From Mongoliitalea daihaiensis (GTDB taxonomy: Bacteria > Bacteroidota > Bacteroidia > Cytophagales > Cyclobacteriaceae), in the NCBI RefSeq assembly GCF_021596945.1, contig NZ_CP063779.1:3632001-3696000 (forward strand): 64,000 nt of DNA. The letters run 5' to 3'. The notes under the pieces were generated by a model. That model did not search any database, was not told where the DNA came from, and worked only from the letters and a program-made list of their open reading frames with translations. Below are positions 54,159-63,190 of the stretch, one piece after another; position 1 is the first letter of the stretch; every line of letters begins with the position of its first letter. The position numbers and the translations under genes are program-made.

Positions 54159-55033
54159 CAATCAAAAACGTATGTATTTTAGGAGCTGGCACTTTGGGCA
54201 CTCGAGTGGCCTTGCAATCAGCACTTTCAGGGTATAAAGTCCGGGTCTATGATATCAATCCATCTGCTTTGGAAAAGTCCAAAGAATGGATGCAAAAAAT
54301 AGTCCATCAACTAGCAAAAACAGCCAATTTAGAAGCGGATGCAGGATTGAACGCCATTCAAGAAATTATTTTCACGGATATGCCTGCAAATGCAGTACAA
54401 GATGCAGACATCATCAATGAAAGTGTATTAGAAGATTATGCGGTGAAAAAAGAAGTCTGGACATTGTTTGGAAAGATTGCTCCAGAAAAAACCATCTTCA
54501 CTAGCAATACATCTTACATGCTTCCGTCCATGTTTGCAGAAATCAGCGGTAGACCGGAGAAATTTTGTGCCCTCCATTTTCATGATGTATTTTACTCTAA
54601 AGTAGTGGATATCATGCCACATCCTACAACTGATCCAGATTTAATTCCTCTACTTATGGATTTTGGAAGGAGCTTGGAGCAAGTACCTGTTTTCGTAAAG
54701 AAAGAAAACCCTGGCTATATTTTCAATAGCATGTTAATGGCATTTATTGGTGCAGCTGGTAAATTGATTACCCAAGATATCGGAAGCATAGAGGACATTG
54801 ATCGGTCTTGGATGGTAAATTTCCACATGCCGATGGGTCCTTTTGGAATTTTGGATAGCATTGGATTGGATACTGCTTGGCATGTGACAAGTAATCAAAG
54901 GGATGGTGCATCCCAAAAATTTGCATCATTTCTTAAAACTTACATAGACGCAGGGAAATTAGGTGAGAAAACTGGAGAAGGTTTTTATACCTACCCTAAT
55001 CCCTCCTACCGATCCAAAAAATTCACACAGTAA
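54155..55033 (+). CDS. 3-hydroxyacyl-CoA dehydrogenase
   Basis: The protein has 292 residues. The N-terminal NAD site is VCILGAGTLGTRVALQSALSGYKVRVYDIN (GxGxxG). The catalytic region is CALHFHDVFYSKVVDIMPH, followed by NPGYIFNSMLMAFIGAAGKLI and the C-terminal helix MPMGPFGILDSIGLD. It oxidises L-3-hydroxyacyl-CoA to 3-ketoacyl-CoA. The start overlaps the APH stop (ATGA). It would receive the 3-hydroxyacyl-CoA formed by the preceding kinase/dehydrogenase pair if the lva-like model is right. Confidence 0.92.
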   Translation: MTIKNVCILGAGTLGTRVALQSALSGYKVRVYDINPSALEKSKEWMQKIVHQLAKTANLEADAGLNAIQEIIFTDMPANAVQDADIINESVLEDYAVKKEVWTLFGKIAPEKTIFTSNTSYMLPSMFAEISGRPEKFCALHFHDVFYSKVVDIMPHPTTDPDLIPLLMDFGRSLEQVPVFVKKENPGYIFNSMLMAFIGAAGKLITQDIGSIEDIDRSWMVNFHMPMGPFGILDSIGLDTAWHVTSNQRDGASQKFASFLKTYIDAGKLGEKTGEGFYTYPNPSYRSKKFTQ

Positions 55034-55036
55034 TAA

Positions 55037-55891
55037 TCAAGGCCTAAGTCTACCCACCATGATACCTGATTGGGATTTGGTGGCTTGGAGATATTCGTGA
55101 AGTGGTTTTTCGGATATCTCCACTTTTTTAGAGCTTGAGCTTGCATGGAGTAAGTGTATTCTTCCATTTTTTTGAACTGCAAACCCCACATGTACCATAT
55201 CTAAATTGGCCATGCTGGCGGTGATTGCAATTAAATCTCCATTTTTAATCTTATGTTCTATACTTTGTACCTGATCTTTGGGAATATAATAATACGTCTG
55301 TTCAGCAATCCCTTTCTCGATCATCTTCATGGCATTGAGATTGAATTCATTTGCCAATTGTGGGTAAAACTGAGGGTTTTCGCTCATGAATGTGGGTTTA
55401 TTTGGGTACTTGACCCCTCCTATATCTTGCGTAATATCCCTAAGCACACCTTTAGCAACTGCATCACTCATCCAATCTGAAAAATAATGAAGTCTGGAAG
55501 GGTAACCGTTTCTAACACCTGCACGGTAGCGAACAAACGTAAGTGCATTTTCAAAAGGTCCTATTCCATATTTTAACAAATCCCTACTTCTGTTGAGAGC
55601 TATCACAGATTCAACAAATGTAGTGCAATCAAACCCCAAAATATTGATTATCAACGATTCATCATCTGTTATCTCTAGGGTTTTTTCTACATAAGGAGTA
55701 TTCAGAAAAAATTCACCTATAGCAGTAATCCGATCAGATAATTCTTCAGGAAGCTGATCCATTTTTTGAGAAATTCTTTCAACAGCTAATTTATTTTCAG
55801 GTGTACAAATCGTTTGGGCGTGGAGAGACCCCAAAAAAGGCAAAAAGCCTACACACCAAACCTGAAAGAATCTTTTGACCAAATATTTCAT
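55037..55891 (-). CDS. DUF1460 (amidase-like) secreted protein
   Basis: The protein has 284 residues from the ATG at 55891; an upstream ATG at 55900 would lie at the 5' end of the mRNA predicted from the promoter box. A signal peptide (FFQVWCVGFLPFLGSLHAQ) is present. The DUF1460 domain has the catalytic Cys in GFDCTTFVESV near 90 and a His in MVHVGFAVQ. The fold is NlpC/P60-like and members are predicted peptidoglycan amidases. The gene is convergent with the 3-hydroxyacyl-CoA dehydrogenase gene, with 3 bp between. Confidence 0.85.
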   Translation of the reverse strand: MKYLVKRFFQVWCVGFLPFLGSLHAQTICTPENKLAVERISQKMDQLPEELSDRITAIGEFFLNTPYVEKTLEITDDESLIINILGFDCTTFVESVIALNRSRDLLKYGIGPFENALTFVRYRAGVRNGYPSRLHYFSDWMSDAVAKGVLRDITQDIGGVKYPNKPTFMSENPQFYPQLANEFNLNAMKMIEKGIAEQTYYYIPKDQVQSIEHKIKNGDLIAITASMANLDMVHVGFAVQKNGRIHLLHASSSSKKVEISEKPLHEYLQATKSQSGIMVGRLRP

Positions 55892-55901
55892 TAAATGCAT
55901 G

Positions 55902-55909
55902 CAAAATTA
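55902..55909 (-). promoter_or_regulatory. Bacteroidota -7 promoter box (TAATTTTG on the minus strand)
   Basis: It matches TAnnTTTG. A start about 6-7 bases downstream lies near 55895, which favours the ATG at 55891 for the DUF1460 gene. Confidence 0.45.
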
Positions 55910-56067
55910 CCATTTATAAAAAGCATATACAGTTCACCAAATTTATGACAACTTTTCTTTTTATTCGTCGTTAGTGAAAGCAAATGCAATGACGGGGGAT
56001 TAACCTACTGCTCATACGGAGAGTAAGGCTTTTCTCTTTAGTTTAGTTGATGATTGTCATTGTTTGA

Positions 56068-56091
56068 GCGAACCCCTTTTGAGGGGTTCGC
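56068..56091. terminator. Hairpin beyond the glgB stop
   Basis: GCGAACCCC pairs with GGGGTTCGC around a 6-nt loop. It is followed by TTCTTTT on the + strand. It lies 6 bp past the stop of the branching-enzyme gene and probably ends that transcript, though the T-tract on its own strand is weak. Confidence 0.55.
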
Positions 56092-56096
56092 TTCTT

Positions 56097-58106
56097 TTAT
56101 AGCTTTTGAAAAACTAAAGATGTTCGGTTTGGTAGGTAAATGTGGATTTTTTGATCGATATCCGTCGTATAATGTTGTTCTTCTTTGATCCTTCCAAATC
56201 CTCCAAATGCTTCATCATCTGAATTTAAAATCAAGTGATAGGTCCCTTTTGAAGGAACAGGAAGTTCAAAACCGAAAATTGACTCTGAGATATTCCAAGA
56301 ATGAATAAACACTAAACCTGCCCGCTCGTAACCAATTATTTTTTTATCAGCATCTAAATATAACTGTGTAGCAGGAGCTGCAGCACAAACTTCATAATCT
56401 GATATCAGATCGATCATAGCTTCATCCCACTTACCTAAATCCCGATAGCGTAAATGCTCTGTATCCACTAAAGACCATTGCCTTCGGGCATATTGGTAAC
56501 TCCAATTATTTCCTTCTCTTGGGAAGTCTACCCATTCAGGGTGTCCAAATTCATTCCCAATGAAATTCAAATATCCTTCCCCTCCCAAGGAAATTGTGAT
56601 CAGACGAATCATTTTATGTAAAGCGATCCCTCGATCTACCACTAAACTCTGCTGAAGCTTAGACATTGAAAAATACATTTCTTTATCCATTAACCAAAAA
56701 GCAATGGATTTATCTCCGACCAACGCCTGATCATGGGATTCTGCATAAGCGATAGTCTTTTCACCTTTGGGACGGTTGGTCAATTCATGCCACATCTCAA
56801 ACATATCCCAGTGTTCGTCAGGCTTATGTTTGAGCGTTTTAATCCAAAAATCAGGAATCCCCATCCCTAAACGGAAATCAAAACCTATCCCCCCATCTTC
56901 TTGAGGTCTACAAAGTCCAGGCATTCCTGATACTTCCTCTGCAATCGATAAGGCCTGTGATGAAAAGTCATGAATCAAGCGATTAGCTAACTGCAAATAC
57001 ACTACAGCATCTTCATCTACTCCATCTCCAAAATAAGCAGACGGATCTCCAAAGCTCACATGTCCATGATGTTGGTATATCATGGAGGTGACGCCGTCCC
57101 AACGAAACCCGTCAAAATGAAATTCTTCTAGCCAGTAACGAATATTGGAAAGCAAAAATTGAAGAACATTTGGTTTTCCATAGTTAAAGAGTTTTGAATC
57201 CCAACCTTCGTGGTAACCTCTACTACCAGGATGAAAATATTGATCAAAAGAACCATCAAACTCATTTAAGCCTTCCAAAACATTTTTAACTGCGTGAGAG
57301 TGCACCAAATCCATAATAACAGATATACCCATCTCATGGCAGGTATTGACCAAGTATTTTAACTCTTCTGGTGTACCAAATCTTGAAGTAGGTGAGAAAA
57401 AGTTGGACACATGGTACCCAAAAGAACCATAGTACGGATGTTCCATAATGGCCATCATCTGAATGGTATTATATCCCGACGCTTTAATTCTTGGTAAAAT
57501 ATGCTCGGCAAACTCCAAAAAGGTACCTACACCTTCTTTCTCTTGAGCCATTCCGATGTGGCATTCATAGATAATTGGCTGCTTGACGTTATTTTTTGAG
57601 TCAAAACTGTGATCCTTCCAGGAAAAAGCTTTCTCAGGAAACCACAATTGCCCTGCAAAATCATGCGTACGCTCATCTTGAATGACTCTACGAATATAGG
57701 CTGGAATTCGGTCGAGTTCGTGCCGATCAGATACTACATGAACTTTCACTTTTCCTTGGTGCACAAAAGACTCCTGATACTGTCCATGAGGAAGAAAAAT
57801 TTCCCAATCTCCTCTATGGTTCCTTTTCATAGGGTGAGAATACCGGTTCCATCCGTTAAAATCTCCCATAAAGAATAACTGTTTGGCTTCAGGTGCCCAC
57901 TCTCGGTAAGTCCACCCATTTCGAATAGTATCAAAATGTATCCCATAATATTCATGGATTCTGGCAAACTCCAGAATGCTGCCATAATGGCTTTGTATCT
58001 GGCTTAAACTATTTTGGTAGCGAATATTCCGAGCTCCCAGCTCTTTTTCAAAAGGCTGAAGCCATTTTTCCTCTTGAATAATCTTCAATGTCTGTTTCTT
58101 ATTCAC
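56097..58106 (-). CDS. glgB: 1,4-alpha-glucan branching enzyme (eukaryote-type, GH13_8-like)
   Basis: The protein has 669 residues (GTG start at 58106). The N-terminal CBM48 (RNGWTYREWAPEAKQLFFMGDFNGWNR) precedes the GH13 barrel. The nucleophile motif is FHFDGFRWDGVTSMIYQHHG, the acid SIAEEVSGMPG and the third catalytic Asp AYAESHDQALVGDK; a C-terminal beta domain follows. These motifs match the branching enzymes of eukaryotes (GBE1) more closely than E. coli-type GlgB. It makes alpha-1,6 branches in glycogen. No other glg gene is adjacent. Confidence 0.92.
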   Translation of the reverse strand: MNKKQTLKIIQEEKWLQPFEKELGARNIRYQNSLSQIQSHYGSILEFARIHEYYGIHFDTIRNGWTYREWAPEAKQLFFMGDFNGWNRYSHPMKRNHRGDWEIFLPHGQYQESFVHQGKVKVHVVSDRHELDRIPAYIRRVIQDERTHDFAGQLWFPEKAFSWKDHSFDSKNNVKQPIIYECHIGMAQEKEGVGTFLEFAEHILPRIKASGYNTIQMMAIMEHPYYGSFGYHVSNFFSPTSRFGTPEELKYLVNTCHEMGISVIMDLVHSHAVKNVLEGLNEFDGSFDQYFHPGSRGYHEGWDSKLFNYGKPNVLQFLLSNIRYWLEEFHFDGFRWDGVTSMIYQHHGHVSFGDPSAYFGDGVDEDAVVYLQLANRLIHDFSSQALSIAEEVSGMPGLCRPQEDGGIGFDFRLGMGIPDFWIKTLKHKPDEHWDMFEMWHELTNRPKGEKTIAYAESHDQALVGDKSIAFWLMDKEMYFSMSKLQQSLVVDRGIALHKMIRLITISLGGEGYLNFIGNEFGHPEWVDFPREGNNWSYQYARRQWSLVDTEHLRYRDLGKWDEAMIDLISDYEVCAAAPATQLYLDADKKIIGYERAGLVFIHSWNISESIFGFELPVPSKGTYHLILNSDDEAFGGFGRIKEEQHYTTDIDQKIHIYLPNRTSLVFQKL

Positions 58107-58247
58107 AAAAAGTAACGATTAGTACATAGCCAAGTTAAAAAAAACGACGATACAAACCCACAGAACCCTCAGAATTTAGGATGGATTTTAAATAAATTTC
58201 TATTCTACCTTAAGAAAAGGCTGAAATACAGAGAGGAAGTAACTGCT

Positions 58248-58463
58248 TTATTGAATAATGAAATACATCATGGTAGATGCGATCGTATATCCTATCAATA
58301 AAGAAAAGAAAATAGGTCCAGAAAGAGATACTTTTTGATAACCTGGACTTTTGTGATGGGAATAGTAATGACTCAGCTTTTTAGAATATCTCTCAGGAAA
58401 AAAAGACAAAATTACTGCCGCATATATTACGGTTAAGAATATCAACGTGAATGCTGTTTCCAT
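58248..58463 (-). CDS. Small two-helix membrane protein
   Basis: The protein has 71 residues with membrane segments at about 4-22 and 47-69, linked by a basic loop (RYSKKLSHYYSHHKSPGYQK). No family is recognised. A good -7 box (58482-58489) upstream supports it as real. It lies between glgB and a LacI-family gene, all in the same direction. Confidence 0.65.
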   Translation of the reverse strand: METAFTLIFLTVIYAAVILSFFPERYSKKLSHYYSHHKSPGYQKVSLSGPIFFSLLIGYTIASTMMYFIIQ

Positions 58464-58481
58464 ATCTCCTTTATGACATCA

Positions 58482-58517
58482 CAAAGATAGGCAACTACAC
58501 AGATTTTTAGATACAAA
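58482..58517 (-). promoter_or_regulatory. Promoter of the 71-residue membrane protein
   Basis: On the minus strand TATCTTTG (58482-58489) matches the -7 consensus, with a TTTG (58514-58517) 24 bp upstream as a possible, somewhat distant -33 box. Confidence 0.5.
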
Positions 58518-58541
58518 TGTTAAGAAATCTTTACCAAATTT

Positions 58542-59570
58542 TTAAGTGGATTTAACAGAAGATTCTCTGATAACTAAAGCTGTTTTTAATTCTATCTTCT
58601 CCGGAATTTCATACTCTTTATTATCCAACTTTTGAATTAACATTCGGATAGCCTCTACCCCCATTTTGTAGCCGTGTTGATCAACTGAGGTCAGACTAGG
58701 TGTTACGATTTCAGCTAGCTTCCAATTACTAAAGCCAACAATCGCAACCTGATCTGGAATTCGGATTGCTCGCTTTTTAAGGGTTTTAAAAACTCCCAAA
58801 GCTACCAAATCAGTGATACAAAATACCGCATCCGGAGGATTGGGTAGTGCAAGTAATCGATCCATAAAAATTTCTCCTTCCTCCTCAGAAATCGATTCAC
58901 AATGGATGATGTACTCTTCTAAAACAGGAAGCTGATGATCATTTAGTGCTTGCTTGTAACCCTTTAGACGCTCACAAGCGTTCAGCACATCTTTTCTTCC
59001 TGCTATATGGGCAATGCGGGAATAACCATTTTCAATCAAGTGCTTGGTGGCTTGATACCCCCCTTCAAAATCATCTACGATCACTTGAGGGATGGACAAT
59101 TTCTCTAAAACTTTATCAAATTGAATGACAGGCTTGCCTTCATCAACGAACTCTAAAATATGATCTCCCTCAAAAGTCTCATTGGAAATAGAAATCAAAA
59201 GACCGTCCACACTGCTAGCCATCATCGTCCTACAAGCAATGATTTCATCTGTCAGATGATCATTTGATTGACTAACAAGTATATTGTAACCTGATTTTTT
59301 AGCCTCATCTATTGCTCCACTGATAACTGTAGAAAAAAAATGATGAACCAATTCTGGCACAATCAAGCCGATATTTTTGGTCCTGCTTTTGCGGAAATTT
59401 ACTGCTATGATATTGGGTACATAATTATGTTTTGCTGCATAATCTTTTACCAGTTGAATAGTTTCTTCGGCAATGTCAGGATGAGCTTTTAATGCCCTAG
59501 ATGCCGTAGAAATTGAAATACCCAATTCTTTTGCAATATCTTTCAGTGTCAATTTTCTCCGCTCACTCAT
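58542..59570 (-). CDS. LacI-family transcriptional regulator
   Basis: The protein has 342 residues. The helix-turn-helix is at 8-28 (LTLKDIAKELGISISTASRA), followed by the hinge and a periplasmic-binding-type effector domain (IGLIVPELVHHFFSTVISG, VDGLLISISNETFEG, GYKQALNDHQLP). It probably controls sugar or glycan use. The nearest downstream target in the same direction is glgB, which would be a sensible but unproven link. No operator palindrome was found in the 276-bp upstream gap; that gap has two short palindromes near 59785-59820. Confidence 0.92.
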   Translation of the reverse strand: MSERRKLTLKDIAKELGISISTASRALKAHPDIAEETIQLVKDYAAKHNYVPNIIAVNFRKSRTKNIGLIVPELVHHFFSTVISGAIDEAKKSGYNILVSQSNDHLTDEIIACRTMMASSVDGLLISISNETFEGDHILEFVDEGKPVIQFDKVLEKLSIPQVIVDDFEGGYQATKHLIENGYSRIAHIAGRKDVLNACERLKGYKQALNDHQLPVLEEYIIHCESISEEEGEIFMDRLLALPNPPDAVFCITDLVALGVFKTLKKRAIRIPDQVAIVGFSNWKLAEIVTPSLTSVDQHGYKMGVEAIRMLIQKLDNKEYEIPEKIELKTALVIRESSVKST

Positions 59571-59846
59571 ACAAATGGATTATTTTCTAAGAACAGTACC
59601 AATATAAATGGAATCCATCAAAATCTTGGCACTTACAAGAAAAATTGTCGAAATCGGAAAAAAGGAAGCTGGAACTTTGGGTTGAGAGCGTTTGACTTAG
59701 AATTTCTGTTTTAATTGAAGGCATACCCGGTCAATATGCTGGAAGCAAGAAACCAAGTTTCAATGAAATGTGTAAATGAAAGTAGAGGTTCATAAAAGAA
59801 CCTGAACCGTAGGTGATCGCCTATGATTTGCTTACCACCTACTCCC

Positions 59847-61484
59847 CTATTTCTCGATAAGCATCTCTACTCTCCTATTCAATTGCCTGCCTTCCTCAGT
59901 AGAATTATCAGCTCTAGGCCTGGTTCCACCCCATCCTGATATACGGACTCTTTCAAACTCAACTCCATGTAAGGTCAGATAGGCACGAATTTTTGATGCG
60001 CGTTTTAGAGACAACTCTTTATTCAGCATAGGATCTCCATAATTGTCGGTATGTCCTTCAAAACGGATTTTTATGGTTGGATTTTCATTCAAAAATTCCA
60101 ATAAATTATCCAAAACTTGTATGGATCTACTGTCAGCAAAATCAGCGGTGCCTACATTGAATTGAATATTATTCAATACCAAAGAATTACCCGGTGCAGC
60201 TTTGCTCAAATAAAACGTATAATCATCCAATTCATTCCAACTTTCTGCTGCAACTTCTTTAGGGATATAAGAAGCTGACTGAATCAATATACTTTCCCAC
60301 ACGGAATTGCTAAGCATGGAGTCTATTTCTGAAACCTTTGCCAGTGTTACTTTTTCTCCTCTTTTACCAATCAACGTAAGCTGATAGGTTAATGGTGTAA
60401 GCTCATTTAAGTCTAGCACTTGAATGAATTTTCCCGTAGATTTTTCATTAAAATCATCAGTTTTTGGAAGATCTGCTCCCTCTTCCTGAACCACCCGATT
60501 GCTTACAGAATCTTTTTCAGAAACATCTATTGCTACGGCTACATTAGAATTAGATGTATTTTTTATTCTTCCCATATTTTCTGCAAAAATTTCATCTTCC
60601 ATTTCCAAGGTAACCAACACAAAGTCACCGAAACCTTCAGAGTTTTGAGTAGTTGAAAAAATTGCTTTCTTTTCTTCTAGTTGGAGTGGTAGGTAGTATA
60701 AATCCGAACCTTGGGTAGATGCCAATTTTAAGGGTTTAGGGGTGGCCCACTCGGACCAAGTACTGTCCAATCGTTGTGTTACATAAATATCCTTTCCTCT
60801 TCCATTACCAGACTTATTGGAAGAAAAAAACATATATTCCTGATTATCGGAAAGGTAAGGTCCTTGTTCTTGTGCAAAGCTATTAATTTCCTCACCCAAA
60901 TTTTGGGGATTTGACCAAACGCCTTCCCTGATCTGTCGAATGATATAAAGATCTTCGTTTCCATAACCGCCTTGTTGTTGGAAGGAAAGAAGCATCAAAG
61001 TATTGGTAGCATCTAGTCTACCACTGAAATAGGAACCTTCTGGTTTAAAATTTTCAATAGATAAGCGTCGAAGATAATTCCAAGAGCTGCCAAATTTTGT
61101 ATATTGATGAATTCCTCTTCCGTAAGTACCTTCACTATGATAGACAAATACGGTCAAGATATCTGGAAACCCTATAATTACATCATTTCCTTCCGTACTC
61201 AGGTCATGTACTCGAACAGGGCTGGACCACTCCCCATTAGCAGCAGGCGAAGACATCCAGATATCCCCATAATCTTTGAATCCCCCTACATTTTCGGGAT
61301 GGAAGCCTACCGAAAAATAAAGTGTGCCATCAGGTGCTAAGACTGGCTGTTTTTCATCGTAGGGCGAATTGAGCACTTTCAATGACTGGAATTCTTGTCC
61401 CATGACAAGTCCAGAAAATAGGAAAGCAAGAGGAAAAATACCTCTTGCTCTCTTGAATACGTAAGAAAAGATAATTTTTATCAT
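59847..61484 (-). CDS. OmpA-family protein with PD40 repeats
   Basis: The protein has 545 residues and a signal peptide (IFPLAFLFSGLVMGQ). The N-terminal half contains PD40/WD40-like propeller blocks (PVLAPDGTLYFSVGF, GPYLSDNQEYMFFSSNKSGNGRGKDIYVTQR). The C-terminal OmpA domain (about 440-545: IRFEGHTDNYGDPMLNKELSLKRASKIRAYL) binds peptidoglycan. This layout is common in Bacteroidota envelope proteins. It starts 2 bp after the deoxyhypusine synthase-like gene, so the two are co-transcribed. Confidence 0.9.
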   Translation of the reverse strand: MIKIIFSYVFKRARGIFPLAFLFSGLVMGQEFQSLKVLNSPYDEKQPVLAPDGTLYFSVGFHPENVGGFKDYGDIWMSSPAANGEWSSPVRVHDLSTEGNDVIIGFPDILTVFVYHSEGTYGRGIHQYTKFGSSWNYLRRLSIENFKPEGSYFSGRLDATNTLMLLSFQQQGGYGNEDLYIIRQIREGVWSNPQNLGEEINSFAQEQGPYLSDNQEYMFFSSNKSGNGRGKDIYVTQRLDSTWSEWATPKPLKLASTQGSDLYYLPLQLEEKKAIFSTTQNSEGFGDFVLVTLEMEDEIFAENMGRIKNTSNSNVAVAIDVSEKDSVSNRVVQEEGADLPKTDDFNEKSTGKFIQVLDLNELTPLTYQLTLIGKRGEKVTLAKVSEIDSMLSNSVWESILIQSASYIPKEVAAESWNELDDYTFYLSKAAPGNSLVLNNIQFNVGTADFADSRSIQVLDNLLEFLNENPTIKIRFEGHTDNYGDPMLNKELSLKRASKIRAYLTLHGVEFERVRISGWGGTRPRADNSTEEGRQLNRRVEMLIEK

Positions 61485-61486
61485 TT

Positions 61487-62458
61487 TTATTGGTCCAGTA
61501 CTATCGCAAACACAAGCGGAGCGACTATAGTAGCATCGGATTCAATGATATACTTAGGAGTTTCTAACCCAAGTTTACCCCAGGTAATTTTCTCGTTAGG
61601 CACAGCACCAGAATATGAGCCATAAGAGGTGGTAGAGTCAGAAATCTGACAGAAATACCCCCACAATGGAACATTATCTCTTTGAAGGTCCTGATGCAAC
61701 ATAGGTACCACACAAATTGGAAAATCTCCTGCAATACCACCACCAATCTGGAAAAATCCTATAGTGCTATCATCAGTAGCATTTTCGGTGTACCATTCTG
61801 CTAAGAACATCATGTATTCAATACCACTTCTCACCGTGTGAACATTCTTCACATCTCCTGCAATCACGTGACCTGCATACATGTTACCCAATGTGGAATC
61901 TTCCCATCCTGGAACAATGATTGGTAAATTTTTCTTTGCTGCTTCTAGCAACCAAGAATTTTTGGGATCTATCTGAAAGGATTCATCCATTTTACCAGAA
62001 AGAAGAATCTTGTAGAAAAACTCATGTGGAAAATATCGCTCACCTTTCTGATCGGCGGCCATCCATTCTTCCAAAATGACATTTTCGATTCTCCTCATCG
62101 CTTCCATTTCTGGAATACATGTATCGGTTACTCGATTTAAATGTCTATCTAACAAATCCTGTTCCTGTTCTGCAGAAAGCTCCCGATAATTTGGAATCCT
62201 TTCATAATAATTATGTGCAACTAGGTTAAATACATCTTCTTCCAAGTTAGCACCTGTACAAGAAATAATTTGAACTTTATCCTGACGGATCATTTCAGCC
62301 AATGAAATCCCCAACTCAGCTGTTGACATGGCACCTGCAAGAGTTACCATCATTTTACCACCATTATCCAAATGGGTTTTATATCCTTCGGCAGCATCTA
62401 TCAAAGCAGCTGCATTAAAATGCCTGTAGTTGTGTTTCAGAAACTCCGTAATTTTCAT
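61487..62458 (-). CDS. Deoxyhypusine synthase-like protein
   Basis: The protein has 323 residues. It matches the DHS family: VTLAGAMSTAELGISLAEMIR, SCTGANLEEDVFNLV, VIAGDVKNVHTVRSG and, near the C-terminus, KITWGKLGLE, where the human enzyme has the catalytic lysine in WGK. In eukaryotes and archaea it modifies eIF5A with spermidine; bacteria have EF-P instead, and bacterial members are homospermidine synthases or proteins of unknown role. A -7 box lies 24 bp upstream, and the OmpA gene follows after 2 bp. Confidence 0.88.
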   Translation of the reverse strand: MKITEFLKHNYRHFNAAALIDAAEGYKTHLDNGGKMMVTLAGAMSTAELGISLAEMIRQDKVQIISCTGANLEEDVFNLVAHNYYERIPNYRELSAEQEQDLLDRHLNRVTDTCIPEMEAMRRIENVILEEWMAADQKGERYFPHEFFYKILLSGKMDESFQIDPKNSWLLEAAKKNLPIIVPGWEDSTLGNMYAGHVIAGDVKNVHTVRSGIEYMMFLAEWYTENATDDSTIGFFQIGGGIAGDFPICVVPMLHQDLQRDNVPLWGYFCQISDSTTSYGSYSGAVPNEKITWGKLGLETPKYIIESDATIVAPLVFAIVLDQ

Positions 62459-62481
62459 GGGTTAGTTTTTTAATTTGATTG

Positions 62482-62489
62482 CAAAAGTA
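62482..62489 (-). promoter_or_regulatory. Bacteroidota -7 promoter box (TACTTTTG) for the deoxyhypusine synthase-like gene
   Basis: On the minus strand the box lies 24 bp before the ATG at 62458. A TTG 15 bp upstream could serve as a -33 box but is closer than usual. Confidence 0.55.
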
Positions 62490-62505
62490 CCAAATATTAG
62501 GTGAC

Positions 62506-62537
62506 AAAAAAAGCCCCACCGGTAAAGTGGGGCTTTT
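62506..62537 (-). terminator. Rho-independent terminator of the OmpH-like gene
   Basis: AAAAGCCCCAC pairs with GTGGGGCTTTT (11 bp) around a 7-nt loop, followed by Ts on the minus strand. It lies 20 bp after the stop. Confidence 0.9.
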
Positions 62538-62556
62538 ATGAAAAGGTATAAAACTC

Positions 62557-63162
62557 TTATTTAGTAGGAGTTTTTGAACCAATATATTTTTTATTCAAAC
62601 CTTCAAGTATTTCATCTGTAATATCTAAGGCCTTGTTGGAATACCAAATAGCCCCTCCTCTTGTGTAGGATAAAATCATTTCAAAACCATTTTCCTCTGC
62701 ATAGCTAGTCAAATACTCTTGAATTTGATCATAAACATCACTGTATAACTTGGACTCGTCTGCAGATAATTCCTGCATTAAGTTATCACGGAAAGTCATT
62801 AAATTTCTTTCCTTCTTCATCAAGTCTTCTTGTTTTGCACGCGCTTGATTTTGAGTCATTGAACCAGCTGTTTGCTCAAAGTTGGCTACTTCTTGTTCAA
62901 AACCTCTTGCACGTGAACTTAAGTCAGTTTCAAATTTTCTACCCTTCTCAGTAATTTCTTCTGATTTTTCTTTGAAAAATTCATACTTGGCAATCAAACT
63001 GTCTGTCACTACATATGCCACTTTTATGTCTGTCATAGCAGTTTCAGAAGGCGTGCCTTCAGGGGAAGTTGAAGCTGTAGTATTCTCGGAACCTTGTTTA
63101 CAACTTACGAGGGCAACTGCCATTAAGGTCAGCAAGCCAAATGCAGATACTAATTTTCTCAC
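62557..63162 (-). CDS. OmpH/Skp-like lipoprotein (GTG start)
   Basis: The protein has 201 residues from the GTG at 63162, chosen because the promoter at 63191-63220 excludes the longer frame that would start at 63384. The signal is (M)RKLVSAFGLLTLMAVALVSC with a lipidated Cys. The mature part has the OmpH layout: KVAYVVTDSLIAKYEFF, a long coiled coil (about 70-140) rich in Glu/Lys, and a C-terminal strand (GFEMILSYTRGGAIWYS). Skp proteins hold unfolded outer-membrane proteins in the periplasm; a lipid anchor is a variation common in Bacteroidota. Confidence 0.85.
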   Translation of the reverse strand: MRKLVSAFGLLTLMAVALVSCKQGSENTTASTSPEGTPSETAMTDIKVAYVVTDSLIAKYEFFKEKSEEITEKGRKFETDLSSRARGFEQEVANFEQTAGSMTQNQARAKQEDLMKKERNLMTFRDNLMQELSADESKLYSDVYDQIQEYLTSYAEENGFEMILSYTRGGAIWYSNKALDITDEILEGLNKKYIGSKTPTK

Positions 63163-63190
63163 GATATTTTGATTAATTGTCAATAGGACG

